Below, piece after piece: positions 18,135 through 27,429 of a stretch of 64,000 nt of DNA. The translations under genes and the position numbers were made by a program. Every line of letters starts with the position of its first letter. Positions within the stretch are counted from its first letter, which is position 1. Source of the DNA: Candidatus Hodarchaeota archaeon (GTDB lineage: Archaea; Asgardarchaeota; Heimdallarchaeia; Hodarchaeales; Hodarchaeaceae); assembly GCA_016840285.1 (NCBI GenBank), contig JAEOSR010000050.1:1-64000 (forward strand), read 5' to 3'. The notes under the pieces are model-generated. The model was not told the DNA's origin. It ran no database searches and saw nothing but the letters and a program-made list of their open reading frames with translations.

Positions 18135-19231
18135 GCGAAAGCAAAATATACCTTGACTTTTTCTCCAAAGCCTTTATAAAGATCAGAATCAATAACCTTA
18201 TCTTCCGTCCCAAGTAATGGATAAAATTCCATCTCGAAAAGAATTAACAAACGCTTCAATATCCGTCTAAAAAGGATTGTTTCGTCCTCTACTGTCAAAA
18301 CTGCCTGGGTTTCCAACCCTCGTTCTAGGAGAATCTTCCGATCAACACCATCAATTCTCTTCAAATATCTATTACCTTTCACAGTTTCTTTCAGTGCGAG
18401 TGAGATCCCAGTTATTACACCGCTGAAGAGGGCTGGCTCGACTTCTAGCTCCGATTTTCTAAAATTATAACTAAACCTGGGAAGTCCAGACTCTGTATCG
18501 ACAAATGAAAGATAATACACCTTGAGGGGACTTGCTATCAGGTTTGACGGGTTTATAAAAATAATGAAAGATATTATCAGCACCCCAAATGAAAAAAATG
18601 CAAGATATAGATTTGCAGCTAAATAAGAGACAAAAGCGTCTATACGAGACAAAAAGAAGACTACTCCACTCGATGCTAACACTAACCATCCAATAAAATA
18701 CGTAAAAGCGAAAAATTTACCTGTTCCAGATCTAATAATCAATCTAGCGTACGAAATAAGTTCGATAATAAGTATCAACATCGCAAAGGAAATAAAAACT
18801 AGAAATGCAGGATTGTAATGAACCATCCACGTATTGGTGAGAGTATCAAGGGTCAAATGATAAAACTGTGGATTAAAATATCCAAGCATTGTTCCACCCA
18901 CCATGAAAAACATTAAGTTTGTTTTGATCAAAGGGAGTGAACCCTTTGACGTACTAATCCCGAGATATAAAAAAAGAAGGCCAAAAAAGGTGAGTCCGAA
19001 AGTGTATGCTTGAGAAAATGTGATAAAATTAGCCTGGGAAGCATCGAAAATGAGAGTGCTTGGAAGAATACCGAGAACTCCCACGAGAAACATAAAGAAA
19101 GCGCCAAAATAAAACAAAATAGGTCGTAACCTAAATTTTCGATACGATAGATATATAGCTAATAAACAGATTGTTATTGCTATTATTGATATTAAACATA
19201 ACAAGAGGTTGATTACATCGATCTCTGCCAT
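18131..19231 (-). CDS. Seven-span-type membrane protein with C-terminal longin-like domain (paralogue 2)
   Basis: A close paralogue of the protein at 15588-16685; much of the sequence is identical in blocks such as RPILFYF, LTFFGLLFLYLG, DTLTNTWMVHY and SRIDA. About seven membrane spans lead into the same soluble tail (SGLPRFSYNF, IDGVDRKILLERGLETQAVLTVEDE, ILKRLLILFEMEF), ending KVYFAFA. MAEID at 19231 is preferred to the ATG nine bases upstream by comparison with the paralogue. It is first in an operon with the methyltransferase. Duplication probably placed one copy on each side of that gene. Confidence 0.65.
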   Translation of the reverse strand: MAEIDVINLLLCLISIIAITICLLAIYLSYRKFRLRPILFYFGAFFMFLVGVLGILPSTLIFDASQANFITFSQAYTFGLTFFGLLFLYLGISTSKGSLPLIKTNLMFFMVGGTMLGYFNPQFYHLTLDTLTNTWMVHYNPAFLVFISFAMLILIIELISYARLIIRSGTGKFFAFTYFIGWLVLASSGVVFFLSRIDAFVSYLAANLYLAFFSFGVLIISFIIFINPSNLIASPLKVYYLSFVDTESGLPRFSYNFRKSELEVEPALFSGVITGISLALKETVKGNRYLKRIDGVDRKILLERGLETQAVLTVEDETILFRRILKRLLILFEMEFYPLLGTEDKVIDSDLYKGFGEKVKVYFAFA

Positions 19232-19428
19232 TTTGTACACTTTTAAGTTTGCAAGCTGTTTTCATTACTGACTTCGAATAAGTACCCCTCAATTATTTGT
19301 GTATTCATATAATGACTATTAAGATACACATCAGCTATATATCATCGATGTATAGGATGAACATTGGATATTAAAAAGATGATTTTCATAATATAAAAAT
19401 CTAACTTTATTAATTTGAATAAAATACA

Positions 19429-20478
19429 TTATTCCTCTGCGAGAATTAAAATCTCATTTACTTTATTCTTTTTTGAAGTAAGAGCATACTTGTAATCTTT
19501 AATAAAAATGTTAGCGTTTTTTTTGTAACTGAGTAATAATTTTTTCAATGCCTCAATTCCTGGTATTCCAGGATCTCGATAGGAAATCACAACTTTAGAA
19601 TCTTGAAATTTAGATATTGCTTTTTCAAAGGCCTTAAAAATCTCCTTTGGATCATTCCATTCGTTTTCAATCAACTTCAATCGCTTATGTTTAGAATTAC
19701 CGTCTATCAAATCCTCCCATTTATCGTACTGGCAAATTCCCTCAAGGAAATGATAATAATCTCTATAATCTACTCCAATCCCCTTTGAAGAAATATAGGG
19801 AGGATCAAGATAAACTAAGTCATATCCTTCATCTGGGATAGGGATATCCTGTATAGGAAAATTAAGAGCCTTATTTATCCTAGAATTATCAAATATTGCC
19901 TGATTGCCTTCTCTCAATGCTCGCAACATCAACTCTAGAAAGGGAGTATCCCATGTTTTCTTGTTCCCGAAACTACGTTTGACATTATTTAAGCGGAGAT
20001 AAAGATTTTTGCGATGGAATAGATTAAAAGGACGCTTTTGAATACAGGCCTGAAAAAGAGCAAAATAACAGAGTGCTTTTTCATATTGATCTTTCAGATG
20101 GGAAATATTTTGAACCAGAATGTCTAACAGCATATTCTCTTCATTGGTATAATAGATATCTTTAAATTGGTCTTGGATAATCGTACGATAGTTATACCCA
20201 TTTTTACTCTTAAACAGTGATTCTATTCGTGTTGGGTCTAATTTTTTATTCTTATTTTCAATTAGGGCTTTCCCAATAAACCAATTTGAAATGAGAATAT
20301 CATTATAGGTAATTTCTTTCCCCATTCTTTTAAACATATAGCTGACTGCGCCTGTCCCACCAAATGCATCTAGAACAGTTTCAAAACCGATCTTTTGGAA
20401 AATAGGTTGAAACCAATCAAGTAATTTGAGTTTACTTCCCTGGTATCTAGTCTGTGGGAAAGGAACTTGCATTTTCAT
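19429..20478 (-). CDS. D12-class DNA adenine-N6 methyltransferase (Dam-like)
   Basis: The 349-residue enzyme has the D12-class order: QTRYQGSKLKLLDW at the N-terminus (SAM-binding region), LDAFGGTGAVSYMF near residue 40 (motif I), and LVYLDPPYI near 225 (catalytic DPPY). Enzymes of this class methylate adenine in short DNA sites. No endonuclease gene lies next to it, so it may be an orphan methyltransferase used in marking or protection. Three further DNA methyltransferases occur in the window. Confidence 0.85.
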   Translation of the reverse strand: MKMQVPFPQTRYQGSKLKLLDWFQPIFQKIGFETVLDAFGGTGAVSYMFKRMGKEITYNDILISNWFIGKALIENKNKKLDPTRIESLFKSKNGYNYRTIIQDQFKDIYYTNEENMLLDILVQNISHLKDQYEKALCYFALFQACIQKRPFNLFHRKNLYLRLNNVKRSFGNKKTWDTPFLELMLRALREGNQAIFDNSRINKALNFPIQDIPIPDEGYDLVYLDPPYISSKGIGVDYRDYYHFLEGICQYDKWEDLIDGNSKHKRLKLIENEWNDPKEIFKAFEKAISKFQDSKVVISYRDPGIPGIEALKKLLLSYKKNANIFIKDYKYALTSKKNKVNEILILAEE

Positions 20479-20528
20479 CTTCTCTAAAGGAGATCAAAAA
20501 AATTCCCTCCATTTCATCTTAATATAAC

Positions 20529-21857
20529 CTAGATTTTCTCTATTCGGTCAGAAAACCCTATATTAAGTACCTCTAACTCTTTCAAGACTGGTTCATAAAT
20601 ATTTTTGTGTACAGGAATTAGAACACCTTTATCGGTGATTTTTTCATCTAATATCATGCGAACACCTATTGCACAAGGTAAACCAACTGTTCGTGACATA
20701 GAGGTGGGGCCATCCTTAATTCCAAAATCAATCATGGTACTAGTGTTTCTTTCTTTACCTATAGGTAATTCATATTCGAATTCGTGAACCAAGATTAACA
20801 TATCCCGTTCACCAGGTGAATATTGCAAGCGTTTCTCCCATTGATGACATAGAGCATCAAGAGGTGATATTTTGTTTGAAGGAACTTGATCATTTCCAAA
20901 TAGTCCCATCCATTCAAATCGATTGATAATATCATCATCTTCAGCTATATCGAATTTTTTCGTGAATTCATGTTTGGAATCTGAATCCAACGGTTTTCCT
21001 AGGAGTTTATTCATTAATTGACCGTAAGTAAATCCTGAAGGAAGTTCTAATTCTTCTAAATCCATATATCCCGAATCTGCAAGTTTTTTAAGAGCACGAC
21101 ACCACCCTGTATTACGAAGAGTTCCGCGAAACATTGTTTTTGTCTCAGGAATCTCATAAATGTCTATATAAGGTGTTGAATCACGATTAGGATAAGCCTC
21201 ATAATCATCTTCTAAGCCCTCAACTGGATAAGGATAGTAATTGTCAAACAGTTCTTCACCTGGAATTTCTACAACTTTACTTTCTTTTTGGTATTTTGCA
21301 GGATTCCTGCCTGCCAGAATCACCCCTCGGGGTGACCAAGATAACTTATATTTCCATGGCGTTGTTACCGCATCTGGAGCGGGTAATCCTCCACAATAAG
21401 ATTTGAAAGAAAGGATTTTTCCTCCTCTTGCATGAACATCATCAATGATTTTTTTTGCTGACATATGGTCTATCCCTGGATCCACACCTATTTCATTTAG
21501 AATAGTGATCCCAACATTTTTTGCCTCCTCATCCAATGCTTTCATTTCAGGACTAACATACGACGTTGTCACCATATGTTTCTTGTACTTAATACACGAT
21601 TTTGCTACCTGAACATGATAAATATAGGGAAGTAGACTGACAGCTAAATCACATTCCTTCACCAACTCATCTAGCTCTTCTTCAGATGCTTTTGTGATAT
21701 CGAACTCCTTTGCTATACCATTAGGATGGTCTCCGATGAGATTTACAGCCTTGCTTTTCGTTCTACTTGCTACTGTAACTTGAAAACCATGATCCAATAA
21801 ATATGTCACAGGAGGCCCAGCGACCATTCCTGCACCCAGAATCAAGACTTTTTTCAC
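20529..21857 (-). CDS. Saccharopine dehydrogenase (glutamate-forming, Lys9-like)
   Basis: The 442-residue oxidoreductase starts with a Rossmann fold (VLILGAGMVAGPPVTYLL) and carries the saccharopine reductase hallmarks SLLPYIYHVQVAKSCI, TTSYVSPEMKALDEEA, NEIGVDPGIDHMSA, SYCGGLPAPDA and GTLRNTGWCRALKKL. It oxidises saccharopine to glutamate and 2-aminoadipate semialdehyde, or the reverse. The partner lysine-forming enzyme lies 61 bases upstream on the same strand. In animals and plants the two activities are fused as AASS/LKR-SDH; here they are separate neighbours. Confidence 0.9.
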   Translation of the reverse strand: MKKVLILGAGMVAGPPVTYLLDHGFQVTVASRTKSKAVNLIGDHPNGIAKEFDITKASEEELDELVKECDLAVSLLPYIYHVQVAKSCIKYKKHMVTTSYVSPEMKALDEEAKNVGITILNEIGVDPGIDHMSAKKIIDDVHARGGKILSFKSYCGGLPAPDAVTTPWKYKLSWSPRGVILAGRNPAKYQKESKVVEIPGEELFDNYYPYPVEGLEDDYEAYPNRDSTPYIDIYEIPETKTMFRGTLRNTGWCRALKKLADSGYMDLEELELPSGFTYGQLMNKLLGKPLDSDSKHEFTKKFDIAEDDDIINRFEWMGLFGNDQVPSNKISPLDALCHQWEKRLQYSPGERDMLILVHEFEYELPIGKERNTSTMIDFGIKDGPTSMSRTVGLPCAIGVRMILDEKITDKGVLIPVHKNIYEPVLKELEVLNIGFSDRIEKI

Positions 21858-21918
21858 TTTTAACTACTCCTTACTTATTAAGATAATTAATTAATTATTT
21901 CTTTTGTTTTTAAGGCTT

Positions 21919-23250
21919 CTACTGGCCCTTAAATGTGTCAAATTCCTCAATATATTTATAGTTAGGTGTCAGCTTTCCCTGATGAGTAATCACTGCATTT
22001 TTAATGACTGGTGGTAAATCTAATTCAGAGAAAGGTTTTGAATAATCAGCTTTTGCAATTATTGGTATAAACGGCCTTAAAGTCTCACTGAAACTAGTGG
22101 AAGATTCCACGGGCAATTCGCAAGGAAGATTATCTACTGCCATAATCGATATTCCCATTCCCTTTAGTCCAACGGTTGCTTCATCAGTAAAGGGATTATA
22201 GATAAATATTGGATTATCAGGCTTGGTTGTCTTTAATGTGGCCTCAATACCTCCTTCAACATCGCAAGAAATGTCACCTATGATTTGACATCGGACATCT
22301 CTGTCAGATTCAAATTGAGTCTTAAGAAATTTCTTGGTAATCAATCTAGGGTACTTATCACTCCAATAAATTGCGTTAATAAGGATAGACAAATATGGGA
22401 AATATTCTTTGAAGACTCCTCGATATTTCGTCTTACCATGATCATAGTAATGTTGTAAGTCAAAATCACCTTCAATTGGTTCAACCAAATGCTCTTCTTT
22501 AAATACAACCTTATAAACGCAATTTGAAGAGAATTCTTTGCGATTATAAAAGTCTATTAATTCTGTTGGATCAATCTCCTCGATTGGTAGAAAATCTAAC
22601 ATTGATTGAGCACCAGTTGAAACATTTCCATAACCAGCAAAACCAACCACAAGAGGAACAAGCTCTTTTGGCAGTCCTTTTTCAATTATTTCTTTACCAA
22701 CCTCAGATACAGCTTTTTTTGCACTATCTAAAGTATCATATTCCCAGGTGTGTTTTATCCGCAAAAATGGGTTTTCTACTTTTTTATTCGATTTTACTCT
22801 TTGACCAAAACCCCAAAGAATTTCTATCATCCCAGCTAGGCCAGCCCAATTTCCAAAAAAAATAAGACGAAAACCTTTTTCGTTAACCACCTTCTCATAA
22901 TCAATGAGGGTATCTCTCTCCATTATCTTTTTCAACATAGGCATATTATGTTTTTGACCTTTTATTGTATGTGAAAAGAAAATATAGGTTTTAGGGGATT
23001 TTTGAGCCTCGATGACTGAAAGTGGGATTTCTTTTATCGCGAAAATCACATTAGCTTCTTCAATGCCAGGACTTACCTTAACTCCTATTTCACGATATTC
23101 TTCATCTTTGAAAGCACGAATTGAAGAACTTTGCACAACAAATTCGATAGATTCCTTATCAATTAAATCTTTCATATCATTGGGGACAATGGGAACTCTT
23201 TTTTCCCAGATATTTTTATCTTCCAACCTAATACCGATTTTATTTTTCAT
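21919..23250 (-). CDS. Lysine-ketoglutarate reductase / saccharopine dehydrogenase (lysine-forming)
   Basis: From ATG 23250 the product begins KIGIRLEDKNIWEKRVPIVP, the alanine dehydrogenase/transhydrogenase N domain typical of the AASS N-terminal half. GNWAGLAGMIEILWGFGQR, VGFAGYGNVSTGAQ (NAD(P)-binding) and DISCDVEGGIEATLK follow. It condenses lysine with 2-oxoglutarate to saccharopine. ATG 23250 is chosen over the longer frame to 23280 because GTGATC, complementary to the 16S 3' end, lies a few bases upstream. It is the first gene of the two-gene saccharopine operon. Confidence 0.88.
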   Translation of the reverse strand: MKNKIGIRLEDKNIWEKRVPIVPNDMKDLIDKESIEFVVQSSSIRAFKDEEYREIGVKVSPGIEEANVIFAIKEIPLSVIEAQKSPKTYIFFSHTIKGQKHNMPMLKKIMERDTLIDYEKVVNEKGFRLIFFGNWAGLAGMIEILWGFGQRVKSNKKVENPFLRIKHTWEYDTLDSAKKAVSEVGKEIIEKGLPKELVPLVVGFAGYGNVSTGAQSMLDFLPIEEIDPTELIDFYNRKEFSSNCVYKVVFKEEHLVEPIEGDFDLQHYYDHGKTKYRGVFKEYFPYLSILINAIYWSDKYPRLITKKFLKTQFESDRDVRCQIIGDISCDVEGGIEATLKTTKPDNPIFIYNPFTDEATVGLKGMGISIMAVDNLPCELPVESSTSFSETLRPFIPIIAKADYSKPFSELDLPPVIKNAVITHQGKLTPNYKYIEEFDTFKGQ

Positions 23251-23370
23251 TAGGATCACTACCAAACTAGATTTTCTCATTTTATAATTTTAATATAACA
23301 CTTGTCTGAAGTCTGCCTCCTTCACAGTAATTTGTAACTTTTTTTTAAAATTTTGTTTGTCTCATGATAA

Positions 23371-23787
23371 ATTAATTACCAAAGGAGTATCAATCGGGGC
23401 GTCCGCAATACGGGTCATTTGGGGCGTTTTGTCGAATTACTGACCTATAAGGCCAAACTCATGGATAAAAGAGTAATAGTAATTGACGAAACAGACACCA
23501 GTAAGACCTGTTCGTTATGTGGTCATAAGAAAAACATGATGTCTCTTTTTAAAAGGATTTATCATTGTGAGATTTGCGGAGCTATTTTCAACCGAGATAA
23601 GAATTCTGCGGGCTATATCCTGACGCGGTTCTTCTCACAACATGCTCTGTGGACGAGCTATCAGCATTTCTTTAAGCTCTTAGGAAGTGGTGGTAATCTA
23701 AGACACACAGCCCAAGGTGAAACGAAAGTCTCCCATTACTGTTGTCCCCCATTCAAGACCGCTTTAATGGGTTCAGCGGACTCGTAG
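23371..23787 (+). pseudogene. TnpB (IS605/IS1341-type OrfB) C-terminal remnant
   Basis: The frame from 23371 reads RSINRGVRNTGHLGRFVELLTYKAK, a familiar TnpB segment, then VIDETDTSKTCSLCGHKK, YHCEICGAIFNRDKNSAG and ILTRFFSQHALW. This is the four-cysteine zinc ribbon and the last RuvC aspartate (NRD). The first RuvC Asp and the ENL-type Glu motif are missing, as is roughly the N-terminal two thirds. It is not a working nuclease or transposon. Stop TAA at 23368 closes the frame upstream. No tnpA and no clear terminal hairpins remain. TTG 23419 would be only an apparent start. Confidence 0.8.
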
Positions 23788-24018
23788 GAAGATGTCTCCG
23801 TTAGGTGACAGCAGTTCACTATAATGATTTTGCCACTCTATAATTGTAGAAAATCTTCTTCTTTGATAATCTTTCAACCCGATAAATCAAATATTGAAAA
23901 ACACCATGTATAGAGGATTAGCTAACATAAAAAAATACCTTAATAGAAAAAATAAGGAAAATAAAAAGTGTGGGTTCGGAATTGAGAGAAAGAAATCCTT
24001 TCAGATAATAGAGAGATT

Positions 24019-24543
24019 TTACCAGCGACTTCTATCTCGATCTCGTGAACGACCCCTATCACCCGAAGAATAACCACCTCGATCACGATCTCTGTCACCA
24101 CCTCGGTCGTATCCACCATAACTCCGACGTGGTCTTCTTCTACGAGTATCCTCATGAACTTCTTCAGATCGGTCATTATCCATATCAACAGAATCTAGAG
24201 TAATAACTTCATCAGTATCCTCAAGATTACCCCACTTTCCTAGCGCTAGGCGCATGTGTTCTTGGAAAACATTGACATAACCATTCTTGACAATATATGT
24301 GCTACCCTCAGTGACTTGATCAATTGTTTCATCCCAAAGGGTAAGAATAATCGTTCCAGTCGGATCCCCGATTTTGATATCTGCTAATCGATGTTCTTCA
24401 TTTGTTTTTCGAGACGTTATCGTACGTGATTCACCTTTTTCAACGGCTACGAATGTGACTTGAAGTTTTCGGTCGAAAGGTGACAATTCGCTAATTTTCA
24501 TTTCTTTTAATTCGATTTCAGTTTCTTCTTGAGATTCGCTCAT
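24019..24543 (-). CDS. OB-fold single-stranded nucleic-acid-binding protein with RG-rich tail (SOSS-B-like)
   Basis: Residues about 10-110 form an OB fold of the archaeal RPA/SOSS-B1 type (MKISELSPFDRKLQVTFVAVEK, ADIKIGDPTGTIILTLWDE, GSTYIVKNGYVNVFQEHMRLALG). The tail from about 125 is Arg/Gly/Asp-rich (RRRRPRRSYGGYDRGGDRDR), like eukaryotic RGG regions. The likely role is ssDNA or RNA binding in repair or replication. MSESQEE at 24543 is the preferred start; the frame is open to 24597, but the added residues are basic and look non-coding. It lies between the TnpB remnant and two DNA methyltransferases. Confidence 0.82.
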   Translation of the reverse strand: MSESQEETEIELKEMKISELSPFDRKLQVTFVAVEKGESRTITSRKTNEEHRLADIKIGDPTGTIILTLWDETIDQVTEGSTYIVKNGYVNVFQEHMRLALGKWGNLEDTDEVITLDSVDMDNDRSEEVHEDTRRRRPRRSYGGYDRGGDRDRDRGGYSSGDRGRSRDRDRSRW

Positions 24544-24851
24544 ATTTTTCACGTGTGTTTTCTTTTCACGATAGCTAATGCTTCGCTTGATTATCACATA
24601 AAAACAGACTTAGGTAAAATCAGATATACTGAAGCATTCTCAAGCCCTTTGATGTGAAATAAAGCGTAAATCGTGCAAATTAGCTGGAAAAAAAAGAGAA
24701 TTATTAACCTTTTTATTTTTAGGGAAAAAAACTATTGTTACAAGGATATCTTATTGATTACTTACTATTCCCAATACTGCTTCATCGTGAGCAACTAATT
24801 TTAAATAATACCAAATTCAGAGTAAATTAAGGTTTTTCTGAGAGAAAAGCG

Positions 24852-25922
24852 ATGGTTGACTACGACGTTTTTGATAATCAAACAGTATATTACAAAAGTT
24901 CAGAGAACATGTGCGAAATCAAAGATAATTCAATAGACGTAATTGTTACATCTCCTCCTTATAATCGGAATAAAGTTTATTCTGATGATATGGGGGGAAC
25001 CTATAATGATAAGCAACCAAAGAAAGAATATTTTCATTTTTTAACGAGAGTATGGAAGGAATGTTTTCGAGTATTAAATCCAAGGGGACTTTTCTTTTTA
25101 AATATTGGAGACGCCGCTCCAGATCAAGGGGGCAGTGAAATGGTGGTTCAGCTTGCAGTTGAAACTGGTTTTCATCGTCTACAAACGATAATCTGGGTTA
25201 AATCATTTCTTGGTAAAGGTCATTTTACCCCGAGTGGTGGGTCAAGACGTTTGAATAATCTTTGGGAGAATATTTTCGTTCTTGTGAAAGATAGAAAAAT
25301 GTATCACATTAATCCGAAGGCGATAGGAATTCCTTACGCTGATAAATCAAACATTGGCCGATATGCTGATGAAGATCTAAGAGACGCTGGGAATATTTGG
25401 CTAGTACCTTACTCAAAAACCACAGGTGCGGCAGTAAAGAAGGGACATGAGGCTCCCTTCCCAGTGGAGTTACCGTACAGATGTATTAAACTTACAGAGG
25501 GAGACACGGTTCTTGATCCGTTTGTTGGCACAGGAAGTACCCTAGCAGCCTCACGATTATTGAAAAAAAAGGGAATTGGTTATGAAAAGTTCCCTCGAAA
25601 AGAAATCATTAGAAAAAAAATATTTGAGGATTCGTTTAAAGACACGCCTTCGATTCTTCTTCCTCATATGGAATTAACTATCAACATTTTGTCACGCTAC
25701 TGTAGTATTATTGAGTACAGTCAGCTCCATGAGGGAGGATTTTTCAGGTTCTCTCAAAAGGAGAAAACGCAATTAAATATCCTAAAAGATACTTTAGGTC
25801 AATTAAATCTACAAATTCCATTTTTAGAGGAATATATCGATCAATGGGAAAAAAACCAAGAGAAAAAGAAAAGCAAGAAGAAGATTAAAGCACTTACGAA
25901 GTTTTTTGAAGAGTCAAAATGA
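24852..25922 (+). CDS. DNA methyltransferase (N4-cytosine/N6-adenine type)
   Basis: The 356-residue protein is a beta-class amino-methyltransferase: catalytic motif IVTSPPYNRNKVY near residue 33, then LNIGDAAPDQGG, and SAM motif LDPFVGTGSTLAASRL near residue 218. The C-terminal third is helical with a Lys-rich end and may help in site recognition. It starts at ATG 24852 and is followed 49 bases later by a second methyltransferase on the same strand. Such paired enzymes sometimes modify the two strands of an asymmetric site. No restriction gene is adjacent. Confidence 0.85.
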   Translation: MVDYDVFDNQTVYYKSSENMCEIKDNSIDVIVTSPPYNRNKVYSDDMGGTYNDKQPKKEYFHFLTRVWKECFRVLNPRGLFFLNIGDAAPDQGGSEMVVQLAVETGFHRLQTIIWVKSFLGKGHFTPSGGSRRLNNLWENIFVLVKDRKMYHINPKAIGIPYADKSNIGRYADEDLRDAGNIWLVPYSKTTGAAVKKGHEAPFPVELPYRCIKLTEGDTVLDPFVGTGSTLAASRLLKKKGIGYEKFPRKEIIRKKIFEDSFKDTPSILLPHMELTINILSRYCSIIEYSQLHEGGFFRFSQKEKTQLNILKDTLGQLNLQIPFLEEYIDQWEKNQEKKKSKKKIKALTKFFEESK

Positions 25923-25971
25923 ATGAGAATCCCTAATTATGTGAAGAAATGATATTAGGAGTCAGTATTCC

Positions 25972-27408
25972 TTGGATCAGACAGTTCAAGTCAGAAACTA
26001 CGCGTTCAAGCAGAAATTGAAAAATATCATTCCACCAGTAAATTACTTGACTCACAACCTTTACTCATACCCTGCTAAATTTATCCCACATGTCCCTTAT
26101 TATGTAATATCGAAATTCTTGAAAAATGACGATAGTATCATTTTAGATCCTTTTGCGGGAAGTAGTTCAACAGCTATTGAAGCCTTACACTTAGGTCATA
26201 ATACCATTTGCATTGATATTAATCCTCTCACAAATTTTCTCACAAGGGTGAAAACTCAACGAATAACTTTTAATCTTGCTCAAAAAGCCCCATTAAAGTT
26301 AGATTCCTTTTTAGAAACTATAATTGACAAACCAAAAAAGGAAAAAAGTAAAACAATCCATCTGAGTAAATTGATTCAACAAATGAGTAAAAGTGATGAA
26401 ATTTTTTATCCGAGGTGGAAAAATATTGATCATTGGTATCCGATGGAGTTTAAACATAATCTTACGCAGATTTGGGGTTTTATTTATTCAATAGAAGATA
26501 AATATCCTGAAGACTTCATGAATCTATTAAAATTAACTGCATTATATATTTCCCGGTACTTATCATATGCAGCACGTGATGTACCGAAATTATTCAGATC
26601 TAAACGGAGAATAAAGCAAGTTGAAGATCTTCGTAAAAAAGTAAAGGCTAATCCCAATATTCCTTTTGATACTTTTCGTAGAACACTCACTAAATACTTT
26701 AATCAAATGATGAATCTGACAAAAGTCCTAGAAGAGAAAAATATTACCCCAATTTATGAAAATAAGATTATCAATACTATTCGATGTAATGAGGCCAACA
26801 AGAGAAAGATCATCTGCTTAGGTGATACAGATGTTTTATCAATCAATTTTCCCTTGGATGAAGAATTCATAGATTTGGTTATTACTTCTCCTCCATATAT
26901 TTATGCTCAAGAGTATATAAGGTCAACAAAGCTAGATCTTTATTGGTTAAACTTAGTTGATGATATTCGAGTAAGAGATCTTACAAAAAAAGAATTGGGT
27001 ACAAAAAAAAGCACTAGCATTGAAGTTATCAAGAGGAAATTAAGAAATATCAATTCCTTTAATTCAACTATGGAGATTCTTGAAAAAAGAGAGAAAGAAA
27101 AGTATGGAAAGAATGGAAAATATATCCACCAAACCTATAATTATTTTTATGACATGTATTTAATTATTGAGAAAGTAATCAGGTACTTAAAACAACAAGG
27201 AATATTTGGATTTTTTATTGGAAATCCAACAGTCTTAGGGTACCAGGTCCCCTGTCACAAAATTTTTTATCAAATATTCATAGATTTAGGATTAAACATC
27301 AAAGAATTTGGTTATGACGAAATAGTCTCCCCTCGTCTACTGAAAGGACGGCAGAATTTATCACCTGACGGTATGAAAGCTGAATGGTTAATTATTGGTC
27401 AGAAATAA
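25972..27408 (+). CDS. DNA methyltransferase, TSPPY type
   Basis: The 478-residue protein has the SAM motif first (LDPFAGSSSTAIEALHLGHNTICIDINPL, near residue 60) and the catalytic LVITSPPYIYAQEY near residue 305, with a long helical insert between them. A typical opening segment is NYLTHNLYSYPAKFIPHVP. The motif order is opposite to that of its upstream neighbour, so they are not recent duplicates. The start is TTG 25972 with AGGAG about ten bases upstream. It is probably cotranscribed with the preceding methyltransferase. Confidence 0.82.
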   Translation: MDQTVQVRNYAFKQKLKNIIPPVNYLTHNLYSYPAKFIPHVPYYVISKFLKNDDSIILDPFAGSSSTAIEALHLGHNTICIDINPLTNFLTRVKTQRITFNLAQKAPLKLDSFLETIIDKPKKEKSKTIHLSKLIQQMSKSDEIFYPRWKNIDHWYPMEFKHNLTQIWGFIYSIEDKYPEDFMNLLKLTALYISRYLSYAARDVPKLFRSKRRIKQVEDLRKKVKANPNIPFDTFRRTLTKYFNQMMNLTKVLEEKNITPIYENKIINTIRCNEANKRKIICLGDTDVLSINFPLDEEFIDLVITSPPYIYAQEYIRSTKLDLYWLNLVDDIRVRDLTKKELGTKKSTSIEVIKRKLRNINSFNSTMEILEKREKEKYGKNGKYIHQTYNYFYDMYLIIEKVIRYLKQQGIFGFFIGNPTVLGYQVPCHKIFYQIFIDLGLNIKEFGYDEIVSPRLLKGRQNLSPDGMKAEWLIIGQK

Positions 27409-27429
27409 CTGATCTGCATCTCTAAGGCT

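Noticed and set aside
23371..23787. An active TnpB nuclease or transposon
   Set aside because: The first two RuvC motifs and tnpA are missing.
19429..27408. A complete restriction-modification system
   Set aside because: Only methyltransferases are recognisable; no gene with a nuclease motif was found beside them.
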